Source of the DNA: JAGXRK01 sp963714415
GTDB lineage: Bacteria; Bacteroidota; Ignavibacteria; Ignavibacteriales; Ignavibacteriaceae
DNA: 64,000 bases
Direction of reading: 5' to 3'
NCBI GenBank assembly: GCA_963714415.1
Contig: CAVQOL010000015.1
Location: 1-64,000, forward strand
The position numbers were made by a program, and so were the translations under genes. Below, piece by piece: positions 48,808 to 59,851 of this stretch; the first letter of the stretch is position 1, and each line of letters opens with the position of its first letter. A model generated the notes under the pieces. It was not told where the DNA came from and ran no database searches. It saw nothing but the letters and a program-made list of their open reading frames with translations.

Positions 48808-51024
48808 GTGAAAATATTTTTAAAAATATTAGTAGTTGCTTTGCTTTTTAGTTTCATTGTGAAAGGTACCTCATTACAAAAAATGTATGATAACGCTCAG
48901 CCCTATGGTGACTATGATAAGCTGATAATTCTTCAGGATGATGTAATCTATACTGGTGGGTTCATCCAGGATGTCGAAAAAGTCTGTATTCAAGGTAATG
49001 GTGCAATTATTGATTTACTTGGTGAGAATATTGTGGTAGATGGGGCAAATAAAGAAATAGAAATCCATCATTCCATTTTTATATCTTCAGTACCTTATGA
49101 AACTTATGTGCTACTTAAAAATAATGCCCGCGGTCATTTTATAAATAATACATTTTATAGTATAGAAGATTCAATTGTTTCGCGTATATGTCTTCGTTTT
49201 GAGGAATGCACAGCCGGTAATAGCCTCATCTATAATAATATTTTTGTCAATTTTTCTACAGCAGTATTCTTTTATACTTCGGATTTTATGGCTCCCATCG
49301 CTCTTGAGATTTCAAATAATGATATTTGGCATTGCGCTGATGGATATATGTATTGGGGAGGGTGGACAGGATATCCAACAACATTTATTCCATCTCCAGG
49401 TAATGCTGAGATTATCGATGACCCTCAATTTGTGGATCCCTCAAATTTAGATCTCAATTTACAATCTGGTTCGCCCTGTATTGATAGAGGAACTGATCTT
49501 GGTTATAGTTTTAATTCTTTTGATCCTGATCTTGGTGCTAAAGAATCAGAGTATTCAAATTTTATTGGTACTAAAATCAGTGGAACTTTAAGTGGAGATT
49601 TAATTGCAGATGCTTCACCGTACATTGTCGAAGACGATATTATTGTGTCCTCAGGTAGCGAATTGAGAATTTTACCGGGGACAGTCTTAAAGATTAATAC
49701 ATCCAAATCAATACTGGTTTATGGCAGCTTAATTTTAGAAGGAAGCGATACTGATTCAATTTATATTAAGCAAAATAGTGTTTATGAAAAATACTGGGGA
49801 GGAATAGTGTTTTTCCCCGAAGCGTCAAAAGAAAGTATAATTTCAAAATCATGTATTAATAATGGTGCCCCTCAAATCGGAAAAGGAGTTATTTACTGTT
49901 CAAACGACAGCATTACTGTATGTAACAATTATTTTTCAAATATGGCTACAACTATTTATTGCGAAAACAACTCTTATCCCAGAATATCTAACAATTTATT
50001 TAGCGAAGCATCTAACTTTACAGGGGTAAGAGCCATATATTGTGCACCTGATTCAAGACCACTAATTGAAAATAACGTGTTCTTTTGTTCAAGTGTTTTC
50101 TGTGTATCTGCAAAACCTATTATTAAACGAAATAAGTTTATGGGGCAAACTTATTCAATTGCGCAACAATATTGGTTGTTAGCTCTTACGGAAAATTCGG
50201 ATGCGTATTTAGAAGCAAATTTATTTAAAGATAATTATGGCGCAGTTCTAGTGATATCTTCTACTTGTGCGAGTTATAATAATTTAGTTAACAATTGTAC
50301 AACGTCATATCTGTTTGATGATAATGCTATCGGTCATATTTATAACAATACTATTTATCCGGAAAATTTCGGCGTTCAATGTGCAAGAAATTCAACGATA
50401 AATATAATTAATTCAATAGTATGGAAGTATGGCGTTTATGGCTATGCATTACAAACTTTTGATTCATCAAAAATATATTCTGAATATTGTATTTTGTCTG
50501 ATGTGTTTGAGGGTGAAAACAATTTATATGAAGATCCTTTATTTGTTAATTCCATAGAGGCTGATTTTCACCTTTCATATGAAAGTCCAGGTATTGATAC
50601 TGGTACTCTTGATACCACAGGATTAAATTTACCTCAAACAGATTATGATAATATGAACAGAGTGATTAATGGCAGGATAGACATTGGGTGTTATGAATTC
50701 ACTGACCCAAATTCAATCAAAACTTATTATCAAGAGTTCCCCGATTCTTACTGTTTAAAACAAAATTACCCTAATCCGTTTAATCCGTCAACAGTGATCG
50801 GTTATCTGTTACCGGTAAACGGTCAAGTAACATTAAAGGTCTATGATATTCTTGGAAATGAAATTGCGACTCTCGTTAACGAAGAAAAACTTGCAGGAAG
50901 TTACGAAGTTGAGTTTAATAATGTAGAGACGCATCGCGATGCATCTATACCAAGCGGTGTATACTTTTACAGACTTCAAGCCGGAAATTTTAGCGATACA
51001 AGGAAATTAATATTAATTAAATAA
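48808..51024 (+). CDS. Secreted beta-helix protein with T9SS type A sorting domain
   Basis: This 738-residue protein appears to start at GTG (MKIFLKILVVALLFS) because an in-frame stop lies just upstream. After the signal peptide it has short repeats typical of right-handed parallel beta-helices (IYNNIFVNFS, IENNVFFC, IYNNTIYPEN), with two GSPCIDRG / SPGIDTG segments often found at the end of such domains. A T9SS type A domain ends it: QNYPNPFNPSTVIGYLL to GNFSDTRKLILIK. It is probably a surface adhesin or polysaccharide-active protein; no catalytic residues were recognised. A palindromic repeat is inserted in frame in the sorting domain. Confidence 0.82.
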   Translation: MKIFLKILVVALLFSFIVKGTSLQKMYDNAQPYGDYDKLIILQDDVIYTGGFIQDVEKVCIQGNGAIIDLLGENIVVDGANKEIEIHHSIFISSVPYETYVLLKNNARGHFINNTFYSIEDSIVSRICLRFEECTAGNSLIYNNIFVNFSTAVFFYTSDFMAPIALEISNNDIWHCADGYMYWGGWTGYPTTFIPSPGNAEIIDDPQFVDPSNLDLNLQSGSPCIDRGTDLGYSFNSFDPDLGAKESEYSNFIGTKISGTLSGDLIADASPYIVEDDIIVSSGSELRILPGTVLKINTSKSILVYGSLILEGSDTDSIYIKQNSVYEKYWGGIVFFPEASKESIISKSCINNGAPQIGKGVIYCSNDSITVCNNYFSNMATTIYCENNSYPRISNNLFSEASNFTGVRAIYCAPDSRPLIENNVFFCSSVFCVSAKPIIKRNKFMGQTYSIAQQYWLLALTENSDAYLEANLFKDNYGAVLVISSTCASYNNLVNNCTTSYLFDDNAIGHIYNNTIYPENFGVQCARNSTINIINSIVWKYGVYGYALQTFDSSKIYSEYCILSDVFEGENNLYEDPLFVNSIEADFHLSYESPGIDTGTLDTTGLNLPQTDYDNMNRVINGRIDIGCYEFTDPNSIKTYYQEFPDSYCLKQNYPNPFNPSTVIGYLLPVNGQVTLKVYDILGNEIATLVNEEKLAGSYEVEFNNVETHRDASIPSGVYFYRLQAGNFSDTRKLILIK
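50923..50950. repeat. In-frame palindromic element inside coding sequence
   Basis: This 28-base near-perfect palindrome has the core GCATCGCGATGC and outer arms GTAGAGAC and ATCTATAC. It encodes roughly VETHRDASI between VEFNN and PSGVYFYRL in the sorting domain. The T9SS cargo at 41099-42287 has only VEFDGSNLSSGIYFYRL at the same place, so the palindrome is an insertion of about eight residues. Confidence 0.75.
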
Positions 51025-51041
51025 GCGTATAGCCTCTAGAT

Positions 51042-51090
51042 TCCGCCAGATTTATCAGTCTCCGCCATAGGCGGATAAATTTGGCTGGGT
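51042..51090. repeat. Nested palindromic repeat
   Basis: Outer arms GCCAGATTTATC (51045-51056) and GATAAATTTGGC (51074-51085) flank an inner stem TCCGCC ATA GGCGGA (51061-51075). It lies between the T9SS cargo gene and the next secreted protein gene. Confidence 0.65.
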
Positions 51091-51190
51091 GGCCAAATTC
51101 CTCATTTACGCAATCACTTAATTTAACATATCTTTTTTACAAAGCCTTTTACTAACTTTGAATAATCATTAACTAGTTACTTTTATTCTG

Positions 51191-52024
51191 ATGAAAAATA
51201 TTTTCATTCTTTTGCTGTTAATAATTTGTTTTCAGGGTGTGTCTTTTACTCAGGAGCAGGACATTACGTTCGAAATTTATTTAATTGACGCTTATGCAAC
51301 TCCGGAACTGCCGCATACTTTTGTCCTTTCGTTCTTTACAAGCGAGGCTGCAATTACAAAAGTAATTCTGGAAAATAAATATGAATATGAAATCTCAAGT
51401 GAACTTTCGGAAATGCATAACATCAGTATTGATTTATCACGTCTTACATTTGAAAATAAAACCGTAAAATTTGTAATTGAAAGTATTGACAGTCTTGGCA
51501 ATAAAAACATTAATGATGAACATGATTTTGATCTTCCGTTCGAACCAAAAATTAAATCGGGTTCATCGCTGTTAACATTTTGTATTTTCGGCGGAATGAT
51601 TTTCGCATTGCCGGCGCCGGGTTATGTTCACAATAAAGGCGAAGATTATTTTAGTCTTACCAAGGAAATTCCGATACTGTCTTTCAGATCAAGAAGTTTT
51701 AATTATCCTTCCGGTTACATATCTATTGAATATACTTACATATTTAATGCAGAAAGCAAAAGTTTTTTCAGAGCAGGATATAAGAAAATATATGAAACTA
51801 AATATCTGAAATACTTTTCTCCCGGTATAACTGCCTACACAGACTTTAAAGGCAGAAACGGTCTTGCACCTGAAATATCTGTCGGCTGGTTTACACTTTT
51901 TAACGATTCCTTTACGTTCTATACAAGATATCGTTTTAATTTTAAGCCTGGTGATTTATCGGTCAATTTTCATGAGTTTAATTTAGGACTTTACTCAAGA
52001 TTTTTCTCACTCTATCTTAACTAA
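51191..52024 (+). CDS. Secreted protein of unknown function next to TonB receptor
   Basis: I do not recognise this 277-residue protein. It has a signal peptide (MKNIFILLLLIICFQGVSF) and two parts: an N-terminal immunoglobulin-like region (about 25-115, ITKVILENKYEYEIS) and a C-terminal region rich in aromatic strands (YISIEYTYIFNAESKSFFRAG to LGLYSRFFSLYLN) that looks like an outer-membrane barrel. It starts about 75 bases before the TonB-dependent receptor gene and shares its direction, so it may belong to the same uptake system. Confidence 0.6.
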   Translation: MKNIFILLLLIICFQGVSFTQEQDITFEIYLIDAYATPELPHTFVLSFFTSEAAITKVILENKYEYEISSELSEMHNISIDLSRLTFENKTVKFVIESIDSLGNKNINDEHDFDLPFEPKIKSGSSLLTFCIFGGMIFALPAPGYVHNKGEDYFSLTKEIPILSFRSRSFNYPSGYISIEYTYIFNAESKSFFRAGYKKIYETKYLKYFSPGITAYTDFKGRNGLAPEISVGWFTLFNDSFTFYTRYRFNFKPGDLSVNFHEFNLGLYSRFFSLYLN

Positions 52025-52098
52025 AAGTTTCTTAACAAGTTTGGAATGTTTTTACGCAATTTTGTGTTTATCTGTGCAAGCGGAAAGATTATAGGAAA

Positions 52099-54635
52099 AT
52101 GAAATTTTTAGTTTACAGTCATATCAGTATTTGTTTTATTTCAATTTCAATTATTTTCTCAGACGGGAAGTATTAAAGGAAAAATTACGGATGGTAAAAA
52201 TCCTGTTCCGTTTGTCAATGTAATTTTCTTAGATACAAATATTGGTGCAGGAAGTGAACAGGATGGAACTTACCGCATAGATAATATTCCCGTTGCTGAA
52301 TATGAAATTAAATTCAGTGCAATCGGATATGAAACAAAATATTTTAATGTTGTAATAACCGAAAGAAAAACTGTAGAACTAGATGTTGTTTTAAATTCGG
52401 TTGCAATTCAGGTGCAGGATGTTGAAATAACAGGTTTACGCCAGCAGAAACAGAGCGATACGAGAACAAGCCTGATAGACTTAAATCCACGCGATGCAAA
52501 AATTCTTCCCGGCGCAGTTGAAGATGTTTTAAGAACGCTTCAGTCGCTTCCCGGTGTTCTTGCTCCGAATGATTTTTCCTCACAGCTAATTGTGCGCGGC
52601 AGCGGACCCGATCAAAATTTAATCATTATGGATGATGTTGAAGTTTTCAATCCATATCGGTTGTACGGTGTAATCAGTATGTTTAATCCTGATGCCGTTT
52701 CTGATGTCACTCTTATCTCCGGCGGATTTCCTGCAAAGTATGGCGACAGATTATCCGCAGTGCTCGATGTTACAAATCGTGAAGGTGATGTAAATAAAAA
52801 TCTTACCGGAAGTTTAAATGCCTCAATCGTAGATGCAAATCTTGTGCTGGAAGGAAAAAATCCTTTTGATATTAAAGGAAGCTGGCTTTTTAATTCCAGA
52901 AGAACTTATTACGATCTTATAATAGAACCGTTTGTAAAAAGTGCAGGACTCGTTGATGAAAGCACGTCCTTTCCGAATTTTTATGACATACAAGGCAAAT
53001 TAGTTTTTGGTCCATTTGATGGTCATAAATTTCTTATCAACGGAATTTATTCGCGCGATGGCGTGAATGTAATTAGCGGTGAAGATAGAAAGACTCCCGA
53101 CAGTGTTGGTATTTTTAATGTTACCAGAAATGATATTGTCTCCGGTGCCTGGCATTATGTTCCGAATGAAAAATTGTTTAATAAATTTGTTGTATCGTGG
53201 TACGGAAACAGCGGCGATACTGATTTTGATTCTCAAATTCTCGATCCTTCTCTTAACCGCAGTGATTTTGAAGATGTTCTGCCGGATACACTCAGACCTT
53301 ACTTACTGGGCTTTAATTTCGAAGGTGAATTTAATTACCAAAAAGTTTCATTTGATGACAAGTTAACGTACTTCTGGAAAGATAATGTTTTTGAAGCAGG
53401 TGCCGGGTATGATATTATGGAAACGGAGCAGAATTTTAATTTTGATCTTGATCCTCAGCTTATGGCGATAATTGCGGCTAATCCGCAGATGCGATCTTCC
53501 ATAGATGATTTAAAAGATAACAGAAAGTATAATCGTTTAAGGGCTTATGCTCAGAATAATTTTAAGTTGAGCAGTAAATTATATCTTAATCCCGGTCTAA
53601 GATTTGATTACTACGATCTGCTTGACAAATCGTATTTAGCTCCGAGAATTTCATTGTCTTATGCATTAGATGAAATAACAACTATCAGGGCTGTGTGGGG
53701 AGTTTATTATCAATCGCCGGGTTATGAAAAACTTCGTGATCAAGGCGTACTCTTCGATCTTGGTGATAAGTATACAAAACTGTTAAATGCAGAAAGAGCT
53801 TATCATTATGTATTTGGAATAGAAAGATGGTTAACTAGTGAATGGAGTTTACGATTCGAAACTTATTATAAAGAGTTTGATAATCTAATAGTTCCGCAGA
53901 TAGTGCAGGGCACAAAATTTTTTGTTGAACCTGTTTCCGGAAATGATCCACAGGTTTGTTGAAGGCTGGACAAATCCGGTTTCAGTTATTGGCGATTCTG
54001 TTACACAAATCCCGATTAATAATTCTTTCGGCGAGGCATACGGATTTGAATTCTTTCTCGCAAAGAAAAATTTAACGAGGGACAGTAAACTTTCCGGATG
54101 GGTTTCGTATTCACTCGCTTATGCAGATCGTTATGAAGATGGGAAAAAGTATCCGTTTAGATTTGATCAACGCCATACGGTAAATATTGTTTTAAATTAT
54201 GATGTATCGGACTGGTTTAATTTTGGTGTCCGCTGGCAGTTTGGTTCCGGATTTCCAATTAGCGAGGCAATCGGTGTTAAACCGAGAATTATTTATTCCG
54301 ATACTGATTCAGATGGTATCCCGGATACTCCTGTTATTGCTACCCGGCAATCAAATGATCCCAATTCTGAACCAGAGGTAATTTTTGATGTTGATTTCGG
54401 CGACAGGAATTTCAATTCAAGAAAACCTGATTATCACAGACTTGATGTACGTGCAAATTTTCTAACGAATTTCTGGAGCCTTGATTGGATTTTCTACCTC
54501 GATGTGATCAATGTGTATAACAGAAAAAATGTCGTCAACTATGAATACTATGTGGAAGATGATCTTACTCTGGGTAAAAGAGCTAATAATATGTTCCCGA
54601 TACTGCCTACTCTGGGATTCAGTGTAAAATTTTAA
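52099..54635 (+). CDS. TonB-dependent outer-membrane receptor, frame broken
   Basis: This outer-membrane receptor would be about 845 residues. After the signal peptide (VFVLFQFQLFSQ) comes a carboxypeptidase-regulatory-like domain (GSIKGKITDGKNPVPFVNV), then a plug domain (VLRTLQSLPGVLAPND, FSSQLIVRGSGPDQNLIIMD) and a long beta-barrel ending GFSVKF, a good terminal aromatic signature. Frame breaks occur near 52115 (within the signal peptide, after MKFLV) and near 53945 (VSGNDP to FVEGWTNPVS). Both joins restore normal length. No SusD partner follows, so it probably takes up a siderophore or other ligand rather than a glycan. The substrate is unknown. Confidence 0.85.
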
Positions 54636-54674
54636 TTAGATTTCAGATATCTTTTTACAAACTCAATAAGTTAA

Positions 54675-55480
54675 ATGAAAAAACATATTTTATTCTGGAT
54701 TATTGCAGTTGTTGTAACCTTAGCAGCTGCATATTATCAAAGGGTTACCGGTCCCACTTATCCCATAAGCGGTCAATTTAATTTTGCCGATAAGACGTAT
54801 AATTACAAATTTGACAGAAGTCACGGCGGCGACACTGATAATAAGGTTAGCGTTGAAATTGATGATCAATCTGTAACCGGGGTTCTTCAATGGAAAAGAT
54901 ATAAGACAAATGATGAATGGCACGAAGTGGAAATGAAAAATGAAGGTGGGACATTAACTGGTTTTCTTCCTCATCAACCGCCGGCAGGGAAATTGCTTTA
55001 CAGGGTAATTTTAAAATCTGAAAATGAAGAAAGAATTATTCCTTCTGAACCTGTGATAATCCGATTCAAAGGCGAAGTACCATTATTTATTCTTATTCCG
55101 CATGTCATATTTATTTTTGGTGCTATGCTTTTATCAAATCGTACTGCACTTGAATGTTTTGTTGAAAAACCAAATCTGAAAAAATATACTTTATGGACAT
55201 TTGGCAATTCTTATTATTGGGCGGAATGATATTAGGACCGGTGGTTCAAAAGTATGCATTCGGTGAATTCTGGACAGGTTTTCCGTATGGAACAGATTTA
55301 ACCGATAATAAAACTTTAATTGCTTTTATCGGATGGATAATTGCTCTCATCGCAGTATTCAGATCACAAAAACCAAAATGGTATATTCTAATTGCAGCAA
55401 TAATTATGTTTATAATATTTATAATTCCTCACAGCCTGTTAGGTTCAGAACTTGATTACAGTACTTTAAATGATAAATGA
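54675..55480 (+). CDS. Membrane protein of unknown function, frame broken
   Basis: I do not recognise this protein of about 268 residues. An N-terminal helix (HILFWIIAVVVTLAAAYYQ) is followed by an extracytoplasmic domain (about 35-135, with FDRSHGGDTDNKVSVEI), then about four C-terminal helices (LFILIPHVIFIFGAMLL, LIAFIGWIIALIAVFRS, ILIAAIIMFIIFIIPHSL). The frame breaks near 55200 between LKKYTLWTFG and GGMILGPVVQKY. It follows the TonB receptor by 39 bases and overlaps the xseA start (ATGA), so transcription may continue into xseA. Confidence 0.6.
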
Positions 55481-56680
55481 TGGATCTTTTTGACGGCGAC
55501 ATATTGAGTGTAAGTGAGTTAACAAAGCAGATAAAGTTAACTCTTGAAGAAAGTTTTGAACAGATCAGCGTTATAGGTGAAATTTCCAACTTCAAAGCAC
55601 ACTATTCAGGTCACTGGTATTTTAATCTTAAAGGATGAAAAAGCAGTTATCAATTGCACAATGTGGAAAGGTTTGAACAGTTTTGTGTTCTTCACACCTC
55701 AGGACGGAATAAAAGTAATTGTTAACGGCAGAATAACTGTTTATCCACCGCGGGGCAATTATCAAATTGATGTTCGTTCAATGAAACCCGCCGGAGTTGG
55801 TGAACTGCAGGCTGCATTTGAAAAGTTAAAGGAAAAACTTCAATCAGAAGGTCTGTTTGATGAAGAGCATAAAAAAGATATTCCAAAGTATCCCGGGAAA
55901 ATCGGACTTGTAACCGCAATTGATGGTGCTGCAATAAAGGATATGTTAAGTGTTGCAGAAAGAAGATTCCCTTTAGTGGAATTGGTAATTGCTCCAACAA
56001 AAGTTCAGGGTGCAGGTGCTGCTGAGAACATTGTTGAAAACATTAAGCGATTAAATAAGATTAAAGAAATTGATTTAATTATTATAGCAAGAGGCGGCGG
56101 TTCAATTGAAGATCTTTGGGCTTTTAATGAAGAAATTGTTGCAAGGGCAATTTTCAATTCTAAAATTCCAATAATATCGGGAGTTGGTCACGAAACAGAT
56201 TTTACTATAGCGGATTTCGTGGCTGATTTAAGAGCTCCAACTCCATCTGTAGCTATGGAATTGGCTACGCCTGATCAAGAGGAAATCATTGCCTTTATTA
56301 ATGAATTTTCATATTATACATCACAGAATATTAGTGAGTTGTTAGAAAGCAAAAAGGAAAATATTTACAGTATTTTGAAATCATACGGATTCAGATATCC
56401 GGTTGATAAGGTGAGAAACTTTTTTCAGAAATTAGATGGTTTGATTTTTAAGAATTTGCAATCGATTGATCGAAAGTTATTAGTCAGGCATAATCAGGTT
56501 TCACTTCTTGGCAAAATCACTGAATTCCATGACATTACTAAGTCACTGAAAAAAGGTTTTACATTAATAAAACAGAATGATAAGTTTATAACCCGGCAAA
56601 TTCATTTTAATGAAAAAAAACCTGCCACTGTCAGGTTTTATGATGGTGAAATAAAAGTTAAGACACAAAAAGATGACTAA
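55477..56680 (+). CDS. xseA: Exodeoxyribonuclease VII large subunit, frame broken
   Basis: This is the catalytic large subunit of exonuclease VII, which degrades single-stranded DNA from both ends. The N-terminal OB-fold begins DILSVSELTKQIK and VIGEISNFKAHYSGHWYF, and the catalytic region carries IGLVTAIDGAAIKDML, IIIARGGGSIEDLWAFN, SGVGHETDFTIADFVADLRA and PTPSVAMELA. The C-terminal coiled coil is present but the protein, at about 400 residues, is normal to slightly short. The frame breaks near 55632, where an extra G separates NLK from DEKAVINC. It overlaps the small subunit gene by 8 bases. Confidence 0.94.
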
Positions 56681-56894
56681 AAAAAAATCAGATAAGAGTT
56701 TTGAAGAAAAACTTTCAAGGCTTGAAGAAGTTGCTAACCTGTTGGAGCAAGAAGATTTAGGGCTTGATGAATCAATCTCTCTTTTTGAAGAGGGAGTTAA
56801 ACTTTCAAAAGAGTGTTTAAATGTTCTTCAGAAGGCAGAATTAAAAGTTACAGAATTGAAAAAGCAAATATCTGATATTAAAAAAGAAAGTTGA
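56673..56894 (+). CDS. xseB: Exodeoxyribonuclease VII small subunit
   Basis: This 73-residue protein is the small subunit of exonuclease VII. It matches the family pattern: FEEKLSRLEEVANLLEQED, LGLDESISLFEEGVKLSKEC, then a coiled-coil tail rich in Lys and Glu. Length is typical. Overlap with xseA suggests coupled translation. The dxs gene starts 29 bases after it, a gene order often seen in bacteria. Confidence 0.94.
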   Translation: MTKKKSDKSFEEKLSRLEEVANLLEQEDLGLDESISLFEEGVKLSKECLNVLQKAELKVTELKKQISDIKKES

Positions 56895-56923
56895 AATGTG
56901 ATGAATAATCGGAGAAGGAGATA

Positions 56924-58844
56924 ATGCCCGAAAAAGAAAAGTATCCTGTACTCTCAAAAGTAAATTACCCCAGCGATATCAAAAACCTATCAGTTCAGGA
57001 GCTTAAAGTTCTCTGTCAGGATATTAGAAACTATTTGGTTGATACTATTTCTGAAATTGGTGGTCATTTCGGCGGCGGGCTAGGAACTGTTGAACTAACT
57101 GTTGCAATTCATAAAGTATTTAACACACCATATGATCAGGTTGTTTGGGATACCGGTCATCAGGCTTATCCGCATAAAGTTCTTACAGGAAGGAAAGAGG
57201 CACTAAAGAAAATCAGGTTGTTAGACGGGATCAGCGGCTTTCTAAAAAGAAATGAAAGTGAATATGATTCCTTTGGCGCTGGTCATGCTTCAACTTCAAT
57301 TTCAGCGGCACTTGGTATGGCTGTTGCAAGAGATATAAAAAAAGAAAACCGAAAGGTGATTGCAATAATCGGTGACGGTGCAATGACCGGCGGTATGGCT
57401 TATGAAGCTATGAATAATTCCGGCGTTTTAAAATCTGATTTAATTGTTGTATTAAACGATAACAGAATGTCAATCGCTCCAAACGTATGGCAGATTTCAA
57501 ATTACTTCACTGAAATGATTGCTCATCCCGATTATAATAAATTCAAAGGACAGATCTGGGATTTAACAGGCAAACTTGATCAGTTTGGTGACAGGCTTAG
57601 AAAAATTGCCGCAAGATTAGAAACAGGTATTAAAGCTGTAATTACGCCGGGAATGTTATTTGAAGCCCTTGGATTCAGATATTTTGGACCAGTCAATGGT
57701 CACAACATTCATCAATTGGTAAAATTATTTGAACAGGTTAAAGAATTAAAAGGTCCGATTCTCATACATGCAATAACAGAAAAAGGAAAAGGATATAAGC
57801 CTGCTGAAGGTCACTCGCAGCGATTACATGCTTCAACTCCATTTGACAAAGTTACGGGCCAGGCAATTAAGAAAGGTTCAGCCCCTTCATCATATACAAA
57901 AATATTTGGTGAAGCTCTTGTACAGATAGTTAAAGAAAATCCTAAAGTTGTTGGAATTACCGGTGCAATGCCAGACGGAACAGGACTTGACATTTTACAA
58001 AAAGAATTTCCCAATAATTATTTTGATGTCGGGATTGCTGAAGAACACGCAGTTACTTTTTCTGCAGGTTTGGCAACACAGGGAATAATTCCGGTGGTTG
58101 CAATTTATTCAACGTTTATGCAAAGAGCATTTGATCAGATTATACACGATGTCAGCCTACAGAAACTTCATGTAGTGTTTGCATTGGATAGAGCAGGTTT
58201 GGTAGGTTCTGATGGTCCTACTCATCACGGAACTTTTGATATCACTTATTTAAGAATGATTCCCGGAATGGTAATTATGGCTCCAAAGGATGAGTCGGAA
58301 TTACGAGATATGCTTTATACTGCTACGGTTTATAATAAAGGTCCAATTGCACTTCGATATCCACGGGGAAATGCACTTGGTGTTGAATTGAAAGACTGGA
58401 TTTGACTTTATTGAAATCGGCAAAGCTGAAAAATTAAAAGAGGGAAAAGATGTTGCAATACTTGCTTTAGGTTCTATGGTTAATTATTCATTAAAAGCTG
58501 CTGAAAAACTTTCACTTGAAGGAATTCATTGTGAAGTTGTTAATATGCGTTTCGCCAAACCACTTGATACCGAACTACTGGATGATATTTCATCAAGACA
58601 TTCAAAAATAATTACTATTGAAGAAAATTCTCTTCCCGGCGGATTTGGTTCTGCAGTTGTTGAGTATTTTACAGACAGTAATTATAAAAATGATATTTTA
58701 AGATTAGGACTGCCGGATAGTTTTATAGATCACGGCACACAGAAAGAACTTCATAAACTGTTAGGTATTGACCCCGATGGAATTGCTGAAAAAGTAAAAC
58801 TATTCTGTTCATCAAAAAAAATAAAACACGAGGTTACTCTTTAA
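56924..58844 (+). CDS. dxs: 1-deoxy-D-xylulose-5-phosphate synthase, frame broken
   Basis: This thiamine-dependent enzyme makes DXP from pyruvate and glyceraldehyde 3-phosphate, the first step of the MEP isoprenoid pathway. Seen are GGHFGGGLGTVELTVAIHKV, WDTGHQAYPHKVLTGR, the ThDP/Mg site GDGAMTGGMAYEAMNN near residue 150, and the transketolase Pyr domain DVGIAEEHAVTFSAGLA with ALDRAGLVGSDGPTHHG. The frame breaks near 58400, between LGVELKDWI and FIEIGKAEKLKEG; the joined length of about 640 is normal. As the gene is normally essential, this is likely a sequence error. AGGAGATA precedes the start, and its stop overlaps the next start by one base. Confidence 0.95.
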
Positions 58845-59845
58845 TGGAAAAAGCCAAAATAGGAGTAATTGGTTTAGGCGGTGTTGCACAAATTGAACAT
58901 TTGCCCAATCTCCGAAAAATTAATAATGCAGAAATTGCCGCAGTAGCTGAGATTAAACAAAGCAGTCTTACAGCAGTAGCTGATAAATTTGGTATTAAGG
59001 ATAGATACAAAGATTATCGGGAAATGCTGGAGAAAACCGAGCTTGATGCCGTTATTATTTCCACTCCAACCAGCACTCATAAAGATATTGCGATGGATTG
59101 TATAAACGCCGGTAAAGATATTCTTATAGAAAAACCATTGGCAAGATCTTACGCAGAAGCAAAATTGATAGTTGATGCTGCCAAAGATGGCAAGTGTAAT
59201 TTAATGGTTGGAATGAATTTACGTTTCCGACCCGATACAATGCTGCTGAGAAGTTTAATAAATAGTGGTGAAATTGGTATTCCGTATTATGCTAAGGCTG
59301 GATGGATACGTCAGCAAAGCAGCGGTGAAAAATGGTTTACAAAAAAGGAAGAATCCGGCGGCGGTGTAATAATTGATCTTGGGCTTCATCTTATAGATCT
59401 TTCCTTCTGGTTATTAGGCTATCCTGAAGTTGATTCGATATCTACAAAAAACTTTTATCATAACACAAAGAGCGTTGAAGATACTTCCGTAAGTTTTATT
59501 AAGTGTAAAAATTCCTCTGTAATCAGTCTCGAAGCAAGCTGGTCACTTCCTGTTGAAAAAGATTATTTCTATCTTAACATTTATGGTACAAAGGGTAGTT
59601 ACTCTTCGACACCATTTCGTTTATACAAAAAGATGGAAGAAAATTATATGGATCTTACGCCTTCTCAATCTGATAATCCTGCAGTTCTTTTCAAAAAATC
59701 TTATATGAATGAACTTAAAAGTTTTATTGGTGCTGTTAAAGGATTAAATCCTGTTTTTTCACCCGGCGAAGAATCAATGGAAAGAATGAAAATAATTGAA
59801 GCGATGTATAAATCAGCATTGGAAAATGTTGAAGTTAAGTTTTAA
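58844..59845 (+). CDS. Gfo/Idh/MocA-family oxidoreductase
   Basis: This 333-residue NAD(P)-dependent oxidoreductase has a Rossmann start IGVIGLGGVAQIEHLPNL, the conserved ISTPTSTHKDIAMDCINAGK, and the family motif DILIEKPLARS with the catalytic lysine. The C-terminal alpha/beta domain holds GGGVIIDLGLHLIDLSFWLL. The family acts on sugars, inositols and related alcohols; the exact substrate cannot be told. It overlaps dxs by one base (TAATG) and is followed by a two-component pair after 6 bases, so all are probably one transcript. Confidence 0.88.
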   Translation: MEKAKIGVIGLGGVAQIEHLPNLRKINNAEIAAVAEIKQSSLTAVADKFGIKDRYKDYREMLEKTELDAVIISTPTSTHKDIAMDCINAGKDILIEKPLARSYAEAKLIVDAAKDGKCNLMVGMNLRFRPDTMLLRSLINSGEIGIPYYAKAGWIRQQSSGEKWFTKKEESGGGVIIDLGLHLIDLSFWLLGYPEVDSISTKNFYHNTKSVEDTSVSFIKCKNSSVISLEASWSLPVEKDYFYLNIYGTKGSYSSTPFRLYKKMEENYMDLTPSQSDNPAVLFKKSYMNELKSFIGAVKGLNPVFSPGEESMERMKIIEAMYKSALENVEVKF

Positions 59846-59851
59846 TCATCT

